Shown: positions 1 to 8,948 of the stretch, piece by piece | How positions within the stretch are numbered: the stretch's first letter is position 1 | How the letters are laid out: each line of letters starts with the position of its first letter | DNA from: Devosia salina | GTDB taxonomy: Bacteria > Pseudomonadota > Alphaproteobacteria > Rhizobiales > Devosiaceae | Direction: 5' to 3' | DNA: 64,000 nt | NCBI RefSeq assembly: GCF_019504385.1 | Contig: NZ_CP080590.1 | Location: 2,212,001 to 2,276,000, forward strand | Translations under genes and position numbers: made by a program | Notes under the pieces: model-generated | Databases searched by the model: none | Seen by the model: the letters and a program-made list of their open reading frames with translations, nothing else | Told to the model about the DNA's origin: nothing

Positions 1-515
1 GCGGCGGCAACACCGGCGGCGCCCCCGGCCAGGAGCAGGCCCGGTTGCCGATGCGGTGCGAACCGGCCCAGCCAGAACATGATGCTGGCCCCGACCTGCA
101 CCGTCGGCCCCTCGCGGCCGGCCGATGCGCCGACCAGCAGGCCACCGGCCAGCAACACCATCTTGGCGACGGCCAGCTTGGGTGACACCAGTTTGCCCTT
201 GCGCTTGAGGTCAGTCATTTGCCTGGCGGCGATCACCTGTGGAATGCCGCTGCCCTGCGCCCCGTCGAAATAGCGTCGCGTCAGCCAGGCAAGACCGGCA
301 AATCCCAAAGGCGTGGCGAACAGCGGCAGGTAGTGCCACTGCTTCTGCCAATGCGCGAAGGTCTCGATGGCAAAATCGGCGACGAAGGCCATGGCCAGCG
401 CCGCAATGCCTACGACAACGCCGCCCACCAGGAACAAGGCGCGGCGTCGAAGTCGCGGCAACCAGATCCGATGCCACCGCAGGTGCATGGATTGACGGAA
501 GCTGCGCTCAGACAT
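1..515 (-). CDS. ClC-family chloride channel/transporter (3' end outside window)
   Basis: The reverse-strand frame begins with ATG at 515 and stays open to the window edge, so only about the first 170 residues are present. Two ClC selectivity-filter motifs are visible in the usual order, GSGIPQV near residue 88 and GREGPTVQVG near residue 130. Hydrophobic segments lie around residues 25-50 and 62-77. ClC proteins are membrane chloride channels or Cl-/H+ antiporters; which type this is cannot be told from the fragment. It lies downstream of gnd on the same strand, across about 75 bp that contain a GC-rich hairpin. Confidence 0.88.
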   Translation of the reverse strand, partial: MSERSFRQSMHLRWHRIWLPRLRRRALFLVGGVVVGIAALAMAFVADFAIETFAHWQKQWHYLPLFATPLGFAGLAWLTRRYFDGAQGSGIPQVIAARQMTDLKRKGKLVSPKLAVAKMVLLAGGLLVGASAGREGPTVQVGASIMFWLGRFAPHRQPGLLLAGGAAGVAA

Positions 516-540
516 GTCGGCCTTTCAAACAAGAACAGGC

Positions 541-563
541 GAGCCGGAGACTGGCCCCGGCTC
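541..563 (-). terminator. GC-rich stem-loop after gnd
   Basis: A 7-bp perfect stem, GAGCCGG (541-547) pairing with CCGGCTC (557-563), has a 9-nt loop and lies 27 bp beyond the gnd stop codon. There is no strong T-run on the reverse strand, so it may be a weak terminator or a 3' stability hairpin. Confidence 0.4.
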
Positions 564-589
564 TTCATGGCGATAATCGGGGCTTGCGA

Positions 590-2008
590 CTACTTGCCCA
601 GCGTTGACGGCCAGGTGCCATGCAGATCGGCGCCGCGTCCCTCGATCTCGAAGCCATGGGCGCCGAAGAAGTCGCGCTGGCCCTGGATCAGATTGGCCGT
701 GCCCTTGGCCTGGCGGTAGCTGTCAAAGTAGCTGAGTGCCGCCGACAGGCAGATCATCGGGAATTCGCCCATCGCGGCAGCGGCCACGACCTTGCGCAGG
801 CTCGGGTGGCTGTCTTTCATGATCTCCACAAAGTCCGGCACGACCAGCAGGTTGACCGCCTCGCCCTTGGCATAGGCGGACGCCATCTGGTCGAGGAAGC
901 GCGAGCGGATGATGCAGCCGGCGCGCCAGATCTTGGCGATGGTGGCCAGCGGCAGCGCCCAGCCGTTTTCTTCCGAGGCCTTGGCGATCACCGCAAAGCC
1001 CTGCGCATAGCTGACGATCTTGCCGGCCAGGAGGGCCTTTTCCAGATCGGCGAGCGTGACATCGGTCTTGGCACGGTCGGGCTTGCCGTAAATGCCTTCG
1101 GCGGCGACGCGCTCGGCCTTGCGCGATGAAATCGAACGGGCCGCCACGGCGCCCTCGATGGCAGTGGCCGGCACACCCATCTGCTGGGCAACGATAGCGG
1201 ACCACACGCCAGTGCCTTTCTGGCCGGCCTTGTCGAGGATCAGTTCGACCAGCGGCTGGCCGGTCTGTTCATCAACGGCATCCAGGACGTGCCCGGTGAT
1301 CTCGATGAGATAGGAATTGAGCGGCCCCTTGTTCCATTCCTTGAAGACATCGGCGCATTCTCTGGCCGACATCCCCAGGCCATCGCGCATCACGCCATAG
1401 ACCTCGGCAATCATCTGCATGTCGCCATATTCGATGCCGTTATGGATGGTCTTGACGAAGTGACCGGCCCCGCCCTCGCCGAGATAGGCGCAGCAGCTCT
1501 CGCCATTGAACTTGGCGGCGATGGCGGTCAGCACGGCCTCGGCATTGTGCCACTGCTCCTCGGAGCCACCAACCATGATGGAGGGGCCGTGGCGGGCCCC
1601 CTCTTCGCCACCGGAGACGCCGACACCCAGGTAACCGATATTCTTTGGCTTGAGATAGTCGAAGCGGCGCTGGGTGTCGGTGAACAGCGAATTGCCGCAT
1701 TCGATGATGGCGTCGCCGGGCTCGAGATGGGGCAGCAGTTGCTCGATCATATCATCGACCGGCTTGCCGGCCTTGACCATGATGATGATCGAACGCGGCG
1801 CCTTCACGGCCTGCACGAACTCGGCGAGATCGTATTTCGGGATGGTATTGCCATCCAGGCCCTGCGCCTTGGCGTCGGCCATATGCTCGTCAATGCGACC
1901 GGCCGACCGGTTGTGAACGGCAACAGTATAGCCCTTCTCGGCGATGTTGAGGGCAAGGTTGGAACCCATGACCGCAAGGCCGATAAGGCCGATATCTGCT
2001 CTCGACAT
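590..2008 (-). CDS. gnd: 6-phosphogluconate dehydrogenase, decarboxylating
   Basis: This 472-residue protein matches the usual length of Gnd. The N-terminal Rossmann motif GLAVMGSNLALNIAEKGY and the family segment VSGGEEGARHGPSIM are present, followed by the helical C-terminal domain. It oxidises and decarboxylates 6-phosphogluconate to ribulose 5-phosphate with NADP in the cytosolic pentose phosphate pathway. The ATG at 2008 starts exactly at the Rossmann fold; an upstream in-frame start at 2110 would add 34 residues of unrelated sequence. Gluconokinase at 3436 makes its substrate, so the neighbourhood is a gluconate-use locus. No defect is seen. Confidence 0.97.
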   Translation of the reverse strand: MSRADIGLIGLAVMGSNLALNIAEKGYTVAVHNRSAGRIDEHMADAKAQGLDGNTIPKYDLAEFVQAVKAPRSIIIMVKAGKPVDDMIEQLLPHLEPGDAIIECGNSLFTDTQRRFDYLKPKNIGYLGVGVSGGEEGARHGPSIMVGGSEEQWHNAEAVLTAIAAKFNGESCCAYLGEGGAGHFVKTIHNGIEYGDMQMIAEVYGVMRDGLGMSARECADVFKEWNKGPLNSYLIEITGHVLDAVDEQTGQPLVELILDKAGQKGTGVWSAIVAQQMGVPATAIEGAVAARSISSRKAERVAAEGIYGKPDRAKTDVTLADLEKALLAGKIVSYAQGFAVIAKASEENGWALPLATIAKIWRAGCIIRSRFLDQMASAYAKGEAVNLLVVPDFVEIMKDSHPSLRKVVAAAAMGEFPMICLSAALSYFDSYRQAKGTANLIQGQRDFFGAHGFEIEGRGADLHGTWPSTLGK

Positions 2009-2152
2009 ACAAACAGTCCTTCTGAAATCGTCTTGGCATGCACACAACGCATGGCGCGCGGCGGGAGAATGACCACAATCCAGCCCCTGAAGGAAGGGCG
2101 GAAAGCACAATTTTCGGTCAGATCACACAGCTTGTATGGAAGAATTTGCCCC

Positions 2153-2614
2153 TCAGGTGTCTCGAACGTCGACGCCCCGTTCGGCAAAGGCCTTGAAATC
2201 TTCGGCGTATTTTTGGCTTTGTCGTCGGAACATTCCCGGCATCAACCAACCCATGAGCTTCATCTGCAGGCTGGCGAACTGGAAGATGTTGTGGCTCTCC
2301 CACAAGGTGCGGTCCGGCCCCAGCTCCGAAAAGCGGTTCTCTACGATGTTGTGAACGCCTTCGATCTCATAGGTGCCGTCGAAGGCGTCCGGCAACTCCC
2401 GCTTGGTGATGGTTTCGATCATGACCATTTCGCGCTTCCCCATTTGATAGGTCAGCCGCGATTTTGCCCCCGGCATGCCCGGCGAACCCTCCAGCGGTTC
2501 AAAGCTCTTCAGGCCCTTTTGCCACTTGGGCAAATTGTCCACATCGTCGAACAGGGCGATCATCTTGTCCCGCGGCAGATCGATGACAATCGTGGTCGTA
2601 TAGTCCAGTGCCAT
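2153..2614 (-). CDS. SRPBCC-superfamily protein
   Basis: This 153-residue protein begins MALDYTTTIVIDLPRDKMIALFDD and has the START/polyketide-cyclase-like pattern of a beta strand followed by the DDVDNLPKWQKGL segment. Such domains form a hydrophobic pocket that binds lipids or other ligands, but the ligand here is unknown. ATG at 2614 is preferred over 2650 because GGGAGG sits just upstream of it. It lies between gnd (same strand) and the divergent SDR at 2695. No catalytic residues are recognisable. Confidence 0.8.
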   Translation of the reverse strand: MALDYTTTIVIDLPRDKMIALFDDVDNLPKWQKGLKSFEPLEGSPGMPGAKSRLTYQMGKREMVMIETITKRELPDAFDGTYEIEGVHNIVENRFSELGPDRTLWESHNIFQFASLQMKLMGWLMPGMFRRQSQKYAEDFKAFAERGVDVRDT

Positions 2615-2694
2615 GGCTCCCTCCCGCCTTGCATACAAGGCGCTGCTCAACTAACACCCGATAACGGTGCCATAGCGGCGAGGACGCGCCAAGC

Positions 2695-3467
2695 ATGACT
2701 GAAAAGGCTTCTCCATTCGACCTCACTGGCCGCCGGGCGCTGGTCACCGGTTCCAGCCGCGGGCTGGGTTTTGCCATGGCAAGGGCTTTGGCAGGGGCTG
2801 GTGCCGAACTGGTATTGAATGGTCGGGACGAGGTGGCTTTGGGCAAAGCGGCGGCTGATCTCGCTGAGGGCGGCGCAAAAGTGACGGCACTGGCCTTCGA
2901 CGTCACCAGCCCTGACAGCGTGGCCGAGGCCGTAGGCCATTGCGAAAACGAGATCGGCCCGATCGACATTCTGGTAAACAATGCCGGCATGCAGATCCGC
3001 GGGCCGCTCGAAACCTACAGCCATGAGAATTTTGAGGCCATGCTGAGCGCCCATGTCGTCTCGACCTTCTCGGTCAGCAAGGCAGTCGCCCAGCACATGC
3101 TGGCGCGCGGACGCGGCAAGATCATCAATATTTGCTCGATCCTGACCGACCACGCCCGCCCGACGGCTGCCCCCTATGGCGCCGCCAAGGCGGCCATCGC
3201 CAATCTCACGCGCGGCATGGCGGCCGACTGGGCGCCGCGCGGCCTCCACATCAATGCGATCGCGCCTGGCTACTTCAAGACCGACCTCAACCAGACACGA
3301 TGGCCGATGCCACCTTCGATGGCTGGGTGCGCCAGCGCACGCCGATGGGCCGCTGGGGCGAGGTCGAGGAACTTGGCCCCGCCGCGATCTTCCTCGCCTC
3401 CGATGCCTCCAGTTTCGTGAACGGACACATTCTCTATGTCGATGGCGCCTTCACAGCAGTCGTCTGA
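2695..3467 (+). pseudogene. Gluconate 5-dehydrogenase-like SDR, interrupted by one frameshift
   Basis: The first reading frame gives an SDR with the nucleotide motif GSSRGLGFA, the NNAG motif and the YGAAKAA catalytic Tyr/Lys. It runs to about residue 201 (APGYFKTDLNQT) and then turns to nonsense. The natural ending (MADATFDGWVRQRTPMGRWG through FVNGHILYVDGAFTAVV) is in the frame shifted by one base, with its stop at 3465-3467. Deletion of one base near 3297-3302 explains this. The intact family (IdnO/Gno-like) interconverts gluconate and 5-ketogluconate, which fits the gluconokinase whose start overlaps its end. The site is not a homopolymer, but a sequencing error cannot be excluded. Confidence 0.85.
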
Positions 3468-3996
3468 TCATGCCCGCATCATCATCGTGATGGGCGTCAG
3501 TTCTTCGGGCAAATCCACCGTGGGTGCCGCCCTCGGCCGCGCCCTGCACGCGCCATTTCTGGATGGCGACCAGTACCATCCTGAAGCCAATGTCGAGAAA
3601 ATGCGATCCGGCACGCCTTTGACCGATGAAGATCGGTGGCCCTGGCTCGAAGCCCTGACTGTCGCGCTCAAATCTGCCTCGGAAAAGAAGGGTATCGCCA
3701 TCGGCGCATGCTCTGCGTTGAGACGCTCCTATCGCGACTTTATCGCCAGCAAGGCGGGAGAACCGGTGCTGTTCGTCTATCTGGACGGCAGCCGCGAGGT
3801 GATCAGCGAGCGCATGGCCCGGCGCAAGCATGAGTACATGCCCCAAAGCCTGCTCGACAGCCAGTTTGCGACACTCGAAGTACCTGATCCGATCACCGAA
3901 AACGTGCTTGCGGTGCCAGTGACCGACAGCGTCGACAAGATCGTACGGACCGTAGCTGGAAGGCTCGATCGCAAGACGTTCAAGCGTTGGCAGTAG
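3436..3996 (+). CDS. gntK: Gluconokinase
   Basis: This 186-residue protein has the P-loop GVSSSGKST near residue 20 and the gluconokinase segments FLDGDQYHPEANVEKM and GTPLTDEDRWPWL, then CSALRRSYRD and YLDGS. It phosphorylates gluconate to 6-phosphogluconate, which Gnd next door consumes. The start overlaps the end of the SDR reading frame, as expected for translational coupling; ATG 3436 or ATG 3442 could be used. It ends 6 bp before the convergent DUF1622 gene. Confidence 0.95.
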   Translation: MSMAPSQQSSDHARIIIVMGVSSSGKSTVGAALGRALHAPFLDGDQYHPEANVEKMRSGTPLTDEDRWPWLEALTVALKSASEKKGIAIGACSALRRSYRDFIASKAGEPVLFVYLDGSREVISERMARRKHEYMPQSLLDSQFATLEVPDPITENVLAVPVTDSVDKIVRTVAGRLDRKTFKRWQ

Positions 3997-4002
3997 ACCC
4001 GT

Positions 4003-4386
4003 TCATCTGGAGCCACGCCGTTCCCGCACCTCGGACTGCGGCTGTTGCCAAGGCCAGCGACCGCTGACTTCCACCTCGAGCGACAGGCTGAGAAAGGTGC
4101 GGATGATCACGATGCCGCCGAGTACCACGAGGCTCTCAAGGCTCGGCTCGATGGCAATCGTTGCAATAATATCGGCAGCAACGAGAAACTCGAGGCCCAG
4201 GAGGATACCTCGGCCGACATCCGCACGGTAGCGCCGAAATCGCTGCTCATTGGCGTTTCGTGCCAACACGCTCGCAGCAAAGCGAACCGTGCCAAAAATC
4301 AGGCCGCTGACGATTATGGCAATCCCGACCCATTCGATGGCCCGGGTGATCAAGAACAGGGCTGTGGGCGTCAGTCCGTCTGCCAT
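4003..4386 (-). CDS. DUF1622 family membrane protein
   Basis: The product is about 127 residues with three hydrophobic segments: WVGIAIIVSGLIFGTVRFA, ILLGLEFLVAADIIATIAI and SLVVLGGIVIIRTFLSLSL. This is the DUF1622 pattern of a small inner-membrane protein of unknown function. ATG at 4386 is chosen because it starts 10 residues before the first membrane segment; the frame is open further, to 4524, but the extra residues are not family-like and overlap the next gene. Confidence 0.75.
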   Translation of the reverse strand: MADGLTPTALFLITRAIEWVGIAIIVSGLIFGTVRFAASVLARNANEQRFRRYRADVGRGILLGLEFLVAADIIATIAIEPSLESLVVLGGIVIIRTFLSLSLEVEVSGRWPWQQPQSEVRERRGSR

Positions 4387-4465
4387 GCCGCTACTTGCTC
4401 GAGGTCCCTCTCCACCAATGTCTTGTGGCCGCAAATCGATCCATTCCGGAGTAACCTGCCGGCGG

Positions 4466-5377
4466 CTACGAACTGCCCGCGGTCGCGCTGATGGGTCGAC
4501 GGAATGCCCCCTGCCCGATCGCAACCAGCAGCGCCGCCACTACGATGACGCACGCCCCGGCCACGTTCCAGGCGTCGAGGTGAATGCCGAGCAGCACCGC
4601 GTCGAAAAAGAATGCCCAGACAATGCCGGTATATTCGTAGCCGGCCAGCAAAGACACAGGCGCCCGCGCCACTGCTTCCATCATGAACACATGACCCATC
4701 CCGCCAAGCAGCCCCGCTGCAATGAGCAGGAAGAGGGTCGGGTTATCGAGTGGCGCCCAACCGAACACAACCGTGACCGCTCCAAGCAAGGTGCTGAGAA
4801 CGCCAAAGGACAGGGCGATGCTGGCAGGCGGATCCGTTCGCGTCAGGTCCTTCACTTGAACCCGCGACAACGCATTGGTGGCCGCCATGCCGACGCCGGC
4901 CGCGATACCGATCAGCGCGCCCTCATGGACCTCGCTGCCAGCCAAAGCCGGGAACAGCATGACGAGCACCCCGGCGAAGCCGGCAATCACCCCAAGCATG
5001 ACGAGGGCCGATATCCGTTCCTTGAGCAGCACCATGGCCGCACACATGGCCAGGATCGGCGTGAGATAGCTCAGCGCCGTTGCCACGCCCACCGACAGAT
5101 GTGCCAGCGCCGTGAAGTTGAGCGCCATCACCACGCAGCCCAGAATGCCGCGGACCAAATGCTTCCCAGGCCGCTTCGTGCGGATCGAGATCGCCAGCTG
5201 TCCCCGGACCGCCAGATAAGCAATGATCGGTGGCAGGGCGACGGCGCTGCGCCAGAAAATCAACTGTCCCAGCGCCGCACGATCTGCCGCGGCATGGATG
5301 ATTGCCGACATGGCGATGAGGCACAAAAGTCCTCCCGTCGCCAGGACCAGCGCGAGTCGGGGATTGTGAACAGGCAT
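4466..5377 (-). CDS. EamA/DMT-superfamily transporter
   Basis: This 303-residue protein has about ten hydrophobic helices arranged as two EamA repeats, the second beginning near residue 145. The pattern FWRSAVALPPIIAYL and the late EYTGIVWAFFF segment are typical of drug/metabolite exporters of the RhaT/YdcZ type. The substrate cannot be read from sequence. It sits 61 bp downstream of the MerR-TipAS regulator on the same strand, which could control it; that link is inference. Confidence 0.88.
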   Translation of the reverse strand: MPVHNPRLALVLATGGLLCLIAMSAIIHAAADRAALGQLIFWRSAVALPPIIAYLAVRGQLAISIRTKRPGKHLVRGILGCVVMALNFTALAHLSVGVATALSYLTPILAMCAAMVLLKERISALVMLGVIAGFAGVLVMLFPALAGSEVHEGALIGIAAGVGMAATNALSRVQVKDLTRTDPPASIALSFGVLSTLLGAVTVVFGWAPLDNPTLFLLIAAGLLGGMGHVFMMEAVARAPVSLLAGYEYTGIVWAFFFDAVLLGIHLDAWNVAGACVIVVAALLVAIGQGAFRRPISATAGSS

Positions 5378-5438
5378 GCCCGTTCTATCGGCTCCAACTC
5401 ACAGAGACGCAACAGGAAACTGCCGGCGCCGTTTGCGC

Positions 5439-6215
5439 CTATCGGCCATCCTGCCGTGCGGCCCAGGCCTTCATCGCCGCAATGAGATAGTCGGCAAAAC
5501 CGATCTCTATCGATTCGTAGCGCTGCCGGAAGTCCGGGTGTTCATAAACCTCCGCCAACCCCGCATAAGCCTCGGGCGAGCATGGACGGCCCCATGTCGA
5601 TCCGACCCAGGCACGATGCCTCTCGATCATCGGATCGAGTGCCGTCGCCTGGGGCGGCAGGCCTCGGCGAAGGCCTTCTGCGAGGGCCTCCTCGACCTGG
5701 CGCAATTCTTCCATCATCGCAGCACGCTCGGTGTTGGACATCTCCGCCATGGCCTTGCGGCTGCGCCAGATATCCTCTTCCATTGCCTCGCCATAGCGAT
5801 CGACCAGCCAGGCCTCGTATTCGGCCTGCTTCTCGGGCGAAACCACGCCCGCATAGAGTTCAGCGTCCTTCATCATGCGCTCTCCTTTGAGATGGGCGAT
5901 CGTGCGGTCGATCGTCCTCACCATGCCGGCGTAGCGCTTCGCCTGCTCCTCCAGACGCTCCCGCTGCTTCTGCAGCGTTTGAAGCCTGTTGAAACCCGGC
6001 GCATCGAGAATGGCCCCGATCTCGGCCAGGGGGATGTCCAGTTCGCGATGGATCAGAATCTGCTGCAGGCGCAGCAGTTCGTCGACGCCATAGTAGCGAT
6101 AGCGGTTCTCGCCGGTGAATGCGGGCTTGAGCAGGCCAATCTCGTCATAATGGTGCAGGGTCCGCACTGAAACGCCAGCAAGCCGGGCAAGTTGATTGAC
6201 GGTATAGGTTCTCAT
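5439..6215 (-). CDS. MerR-family regulator with TipAS ligand domain
   Basis: Residues 1-70 form a MerR winged helix (VNQLARLAGVSVRTLHHYDE, then RYRYYGVDEL). A coiled segment follows (RLQTLQKQRERLEEQAKRY), then a TipAS-like domain of about 120 residues ending YLIAAMKAWAARQDGR. In Streptomyces TipAL and relatives this domain traps hydrophobic or thiopeptide drugs and activates export genes. Length (258) is normal. The exporter at 4466 is the natural candidate target. No metal-binding cysteines are present, so it is not a metal-sensing MerR. Confidence 0.92.
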   Translation of the reverse strand: MRTYTVNQLARLAGVSVRTLHHYDEIGLLKPAFTGENRYRYYGVDELLRLQQILIHRELDIPLAEIGAILDAPGFNRLQTLQKQRERLEEQAKRYAGMVRTIDRTIAHLKGERMMKDAELYAGVVSPEKQAEYEAWLVDRYGEAMEEDIWRSRKAMAEMSNTERAAMMEELRQVEEALAEGLRRGLPPQATALDPMIERHRAWVGSTWGRPCSPEAYAGLAEVYEHPDFRQRYESIEIGFADYLIAAMKAWAARQDGR

Positions 6216-6251
6216 GGTCTCGCATCCTCCGCGAGATGAGCGGATAGTCCC

Positions 6252-6737
6252 TCACGCAGCGTCAGGGTCAAGAGGCGGAACACCAGGATTTCGCGACAGG
6301 CTTGCATTGGCATAGCGGTCATCGTGGCTGACCTCCCAGCCGACCCAGTCGGGCAAGGCAATGGTCTGGTCGACTGAGGTCAGTTCGACCTCGGCCATCA
6401 CCAGACCCGCATGCGCCCCTTCGAACACGTCGACCTCCCAAACCAGTCCGGCATGGGGCACGACATGCCGCCGCTTCTCCACCACGTTCGGTCGCGCCAT
6501 TTCGAGCAGCGCCAACCCTTCGTCCAAGGGAATGTCATATTCGAACTCGGCGCGACTGATGCCGGCGGAGGGCCCCTTCAGCGTCAACACAGCCCGCACG
6601 TCATCGACAATGCGTATTCGCACAGTGGCCTTGGCGCTGGTGGAGAGATAGCCCTGTCGCAGGGCAGCGCTGCCGGTCGACTCGTCCATCCAGCCATCTC
6701 CAGACACCAGGAACTTGCGCTCAATCTCGATAGCCAT
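6252..6737 (-). CDS. CYTH domain protein (triphosphate tunnel metalloenzyme fold)
   Basis: The 161-residue protein opens with the CYTH signature EIERKFLV (ExExK) at residues 4-11, followed by LRQGYLS, the basic segments TVRIRIVDD and LTLKGP, and EVDVFEG. These charged strands line the tunnel that binds triphosphate or polyphosphate. ATG 6737 puts the signature at the extreme N-terminus, as in family members; the frame is open to 6827. It starts 8 bp after the CHAD gene, so the two are co-transcribed. Activity could be tripolyphosphatase-like; that is family knowledge only. Confidence 0.9.
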   Translation of the reverse strand: MAIEIERKFLVSGDGWMDESTGSAALRQGYLSTSAKATVRIRIVDDVRAVLTLKGPSAGISRAEFEYDIPLDEGLALLEMARPNVVEKRRHVVPHAGLVWEVDVFEGAHAGLVMAEVELTSVDQTIALPDWVGWEVSHDDRYANASLSRNPGVPPLDPDAA

Positions 6738-6744
6738 CCTGCCC

Positions 6745-7635
6745 TTAATCCAGCAAACGCCAGTAGCGCTCAAATCGCCGGGCCAGTGCTCCCGGCCGTT
6801 CAACAAACAGCTGACGCCCAAGTGCAAATGCGCTGCCCGCCAACTCCGCCTGCCGTTCCCCGATCAAGCGGAGCAGCAGGTCCTGTGACAGGTCCGTGGC
6901 GGCCGTTCCCGAGCGCAGCCAGTCCTCCAGAACGGCCAGATTGTGGTGATCGCCAAGTAGACCGCCCAGTTCTTCCAGCCGCATCACCAACCCGTCAAGC
7001 ACGGCGGGCGCACCGCGTTGCAGCAGTCGCACGTGGTACCAGTGGGCCTTTGCCGCCTTGCGCCAGTCATGCAGGCGGAGCGCAGTGGGGTCGGTGAAGA
7101 CGTCGTCCATGCACTTGCGGGACTTGCGATAGGTTCGTTCTAGCCCCGCCAGGACGAGTGCCTCGCCCTTGCTCTCAAAGTGCCAGCCTCCTACGCGCGC
7201 CTTGAGGGCCTCAAAATCCTCACGCGCTGATGCCAGAAGCACCTCTTCGCCCATTTGCTGACGAAGATGCCCTGCCCGAGCCCTCAATTTCTCCCGTATT
7301 TCGGCACACGAAGCTGTCTCATCCGCCTCCATGCCATCTCCGGCGCGCTCGATGATGGTGTCTAGCGTTGTCACCATCACTGCGGCATCCCGGGCTGTCG
7401 AAAAACGCTCGGCAATCGCTTTTATGGCGTCGTTTTCATCGCGAAAAGCAGCAAAATGCGGCCGCACCAGCCTCAGAAGCGCCCGCAGTTTCTTGCTCGC
7501 CTTGCGCAATGTGTGGACCGTTTCATCGAAGTCGGCGCTGCCCACGATGCTTCTGAGAACCTTGTCGATCTGCTCATCGGCCACGGCTCGCACCTGATCG
7601 GCAACATTGTCCGAGTGTATGAAGGCATAAGCCAT
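6745..7635 (-). CDS. CHAD domain protein
   Basis: This 296-residue, mostly helical protein contains the CHAD pattern of conserved histidines and basic residues: TVHTLRKASKKLRALLRL near residue 40, LRLHDWRKAAKAHWYHVRLL near 190 and LLGDHHNLAVLEDWL near 230. CHAD domains bind polyphosphate granules. It lies between the MGMT gene (2 bp away) and the CYTH gene (7 bp away) as a tight three-gene operon. Confidence 0.92.
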   Translation of the reverse strand: MAYAFIHSDNVADQVRAVADEQIDKVLRSIVGSADFDETVHTLRKASKKLRALLRLVRPHFAAFRDENDAIKAIAERFSTARDAAVMVTTLDTIIERAGDGMEADETASCAEIREKLRARAGHLRQQMGEEVLLASAREDFEALKARVGGWHFESKGEALVLAGLERTYRKSRKCMDDVFTDPTALRLHDWRKAAKAHWYHVRLLQRGAPAVLDGLVMRLEELGGLLGDHHNLAVLEDWLRSGTAATDLSQDLLLRLIGERQAELAGSAFALGRQLFVERPGALARRFERYWRLLD

Positions 7636-7637
7636 CG

Positions 7638-8174
7638 CTAGAACCCGAAGCTCATCTGCCCCGCCGGGGCGCCAACGCTGACCCCCTCCAATGCCAGCAT
7701 CTTGAGCTTGCTGGCGCCGCCGCCAGGTGCCGAGAAGCCACCGGGCTTGCCATCGCTGGCCAGCACCCGGTGGCAGGGAATGATCAGCGGGATCGGGTTG
7801 GCGCCCATGGCCTGACCGACAGCCCGCGAAAGACCGACATCGCCCAACCGACGGGCCAAGGCACCATAAGTGATGGTCTGCCCCCAGCGCACCTCGAGCA
7901 ACAGTTCGTACGCCCTTCGATGAAAATCCGGGACGCCCGACAGATCGATGGAGACATCGGAGAAATCGATTGCTTCGCCCTCGGCGTAATCCTCAATCCG
8001 GTCCATGAGCGCGGCGATGGCCCGGCTCGGCTCGGCCTGCGTCCCTCCCGCCCGGGTCAGCCGCTCCAGCATTGCAGCATCGTCGTCACCAGGAAGTAGT
8101 GCACGCGCCAGACCTCTTTCGGTCCAGCCGAGCCCGAAGCGTCCCAATGCGGTATCGAACAGCGCGATCTCCAT
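7638..8174 (-). CDS. ogt: Methylated-DNA--[protein]-cysteine S-methyltransferase
   Basis: The 178-residue protein has the active-site motif IPCHRVL near residue 142, preceded by GQTITYGALAR and GLSRAVGQAMGANP and followed by GGFSAPGG. The cysteine accepts the alkyl group from O6-alkylguanine in one irreversible turnover. ATG at 8174 is chosen; the much longer open frame upstream to 8900 runs antisense to the RluA gene and is a shadow. It is the first gene of the MGMT-CHAD-CYTH operon. Confidence 0.93.
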   Translation of the reverse strand: MEIALFDTALGRFGLGWTERGLARALLPGDDDAAMLERLTRAGGTQAEPSRAIAALMDRIEDYAEGEAIDFSDVSIDLSGVPDFHRRAYELLLEVRWGQTITYGALARRLGDVGLSRAVGQAMGANPIPLIIPCHRVLASDGKPGGFSAPGGGASKLKMLALEGVSVGAPAGQMSFGF

Positions 8175-8279
8175 TCCCCATTCATATGCCCTCGCATGCG
8201 CTCGTACCAGATGGACAACGGTACGACGAGGCGCCTGCGCAATTGGTAAAATGGCGCGCGCTCTGCTAGAGGGCGTGCC

Positions 8280-8948
8280 ATGCCCGCCATGCCCACTCTC
8301 AAAGACTACTTCCCGCCCATGGAGCCCTATCTCGACGTGCTGCACGTCGACGACGATATCCTGGTGGTCAACAAGCAGTCGGGGCTGCTCAGCGTACCGG
8401 GCAAGGATCCCAGCCTCTGGGACTGCATCGAATATCGCGCCCGCCAGACCTGGCCGAGCGCCGGCATGTGCCATCGGCTCGACAAGGACACATCGGGCGT
8501 TCTGGTGCTCGCCCTCAACAAGCGCGCCCATGGCCGCATCGGCAGCCAGTTCGAACACCGCAAGACGACCAAGAGCTATATTGCCCGCGTCTCCGGCATC
8601 ATCGAAGAGGACAGCGGCCTTATCGACTTGCCCCTGGCCACCGACTGGCTCAACAAGCCCAGGCAGAAGGTCGACCATGACCACGGCCGCTCCGCGCAGA
8701 CCGAATGGCATGTCGTCGAACGTGAAGCAAAGGCGACGCGCGTTCGACTTGTCCCCCTCACTGGCCGCACCCATCAGCTCAGGGTTCACATGAAAGCCAT
8801 CGGCCATGTGATTCTGGGCGATGCATTTTATGCCGAAGGCGAGGACTTTGCTGCTGCCGACCGGTTGCAACTGCACGCCGCCGAACTGGGCTTCACCCAC
8901 CCCACAACGGAAGTGTTCACCACTTTCGTGGCACCAACGCCCTTCTGA
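8280..8948 (+). CDS. RluA-family pseudouridine synthase
   Basis: The 222-residue protein has the catalytic motif HRLDKDTSG near residue 65, in which the Asp attacks the target uridine, and the family motif GRTHQLRVHM near 165. There is no S4 domain at the N-terminus, and the length is close to that of E. coli RluA (about 219). That fits the dual-specificity 23S rRNA/tRNA enzyme, although the exact target site cannot be assigned. It is divergent from the MGMT operon with about 105 bp between start codons. Confidence 0.93.
   Translation: MPAMPTLKDYFPPMEPYLDVLHVDDDILVVNKQSGLLSVPGKDPSLWDCIEYRARQTWPSAGMCHRLDKDTSGVLVLALNKRAHGRIGSQFEHRKTTKSYIARVSGIIEEDSGLIDLPLATDWLNKPRQKVDHDHGRSAQTEWHVVEREAKATRVRLVPLTGRTHQLRVHMKAIGHVILGDAFYAEGEDFAAADRLQLHAAELGFTHPTTEVFTTFVAPTPF

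Noticed and set aside
1289..2698. A 469-codon forward open frame antisense to gnd
   Set aside because: It mirrors the codon structure of gnd and the SRPBCC gene in a high-GC genome, has no ribosome-binding site and no family-like motifs.
7638..8900. Long 420-codon form of the alkyltransferase
   Set aside because: The first 242 codons run antisense to the RluA gene; only the part from 8174 has MGMT sequence.
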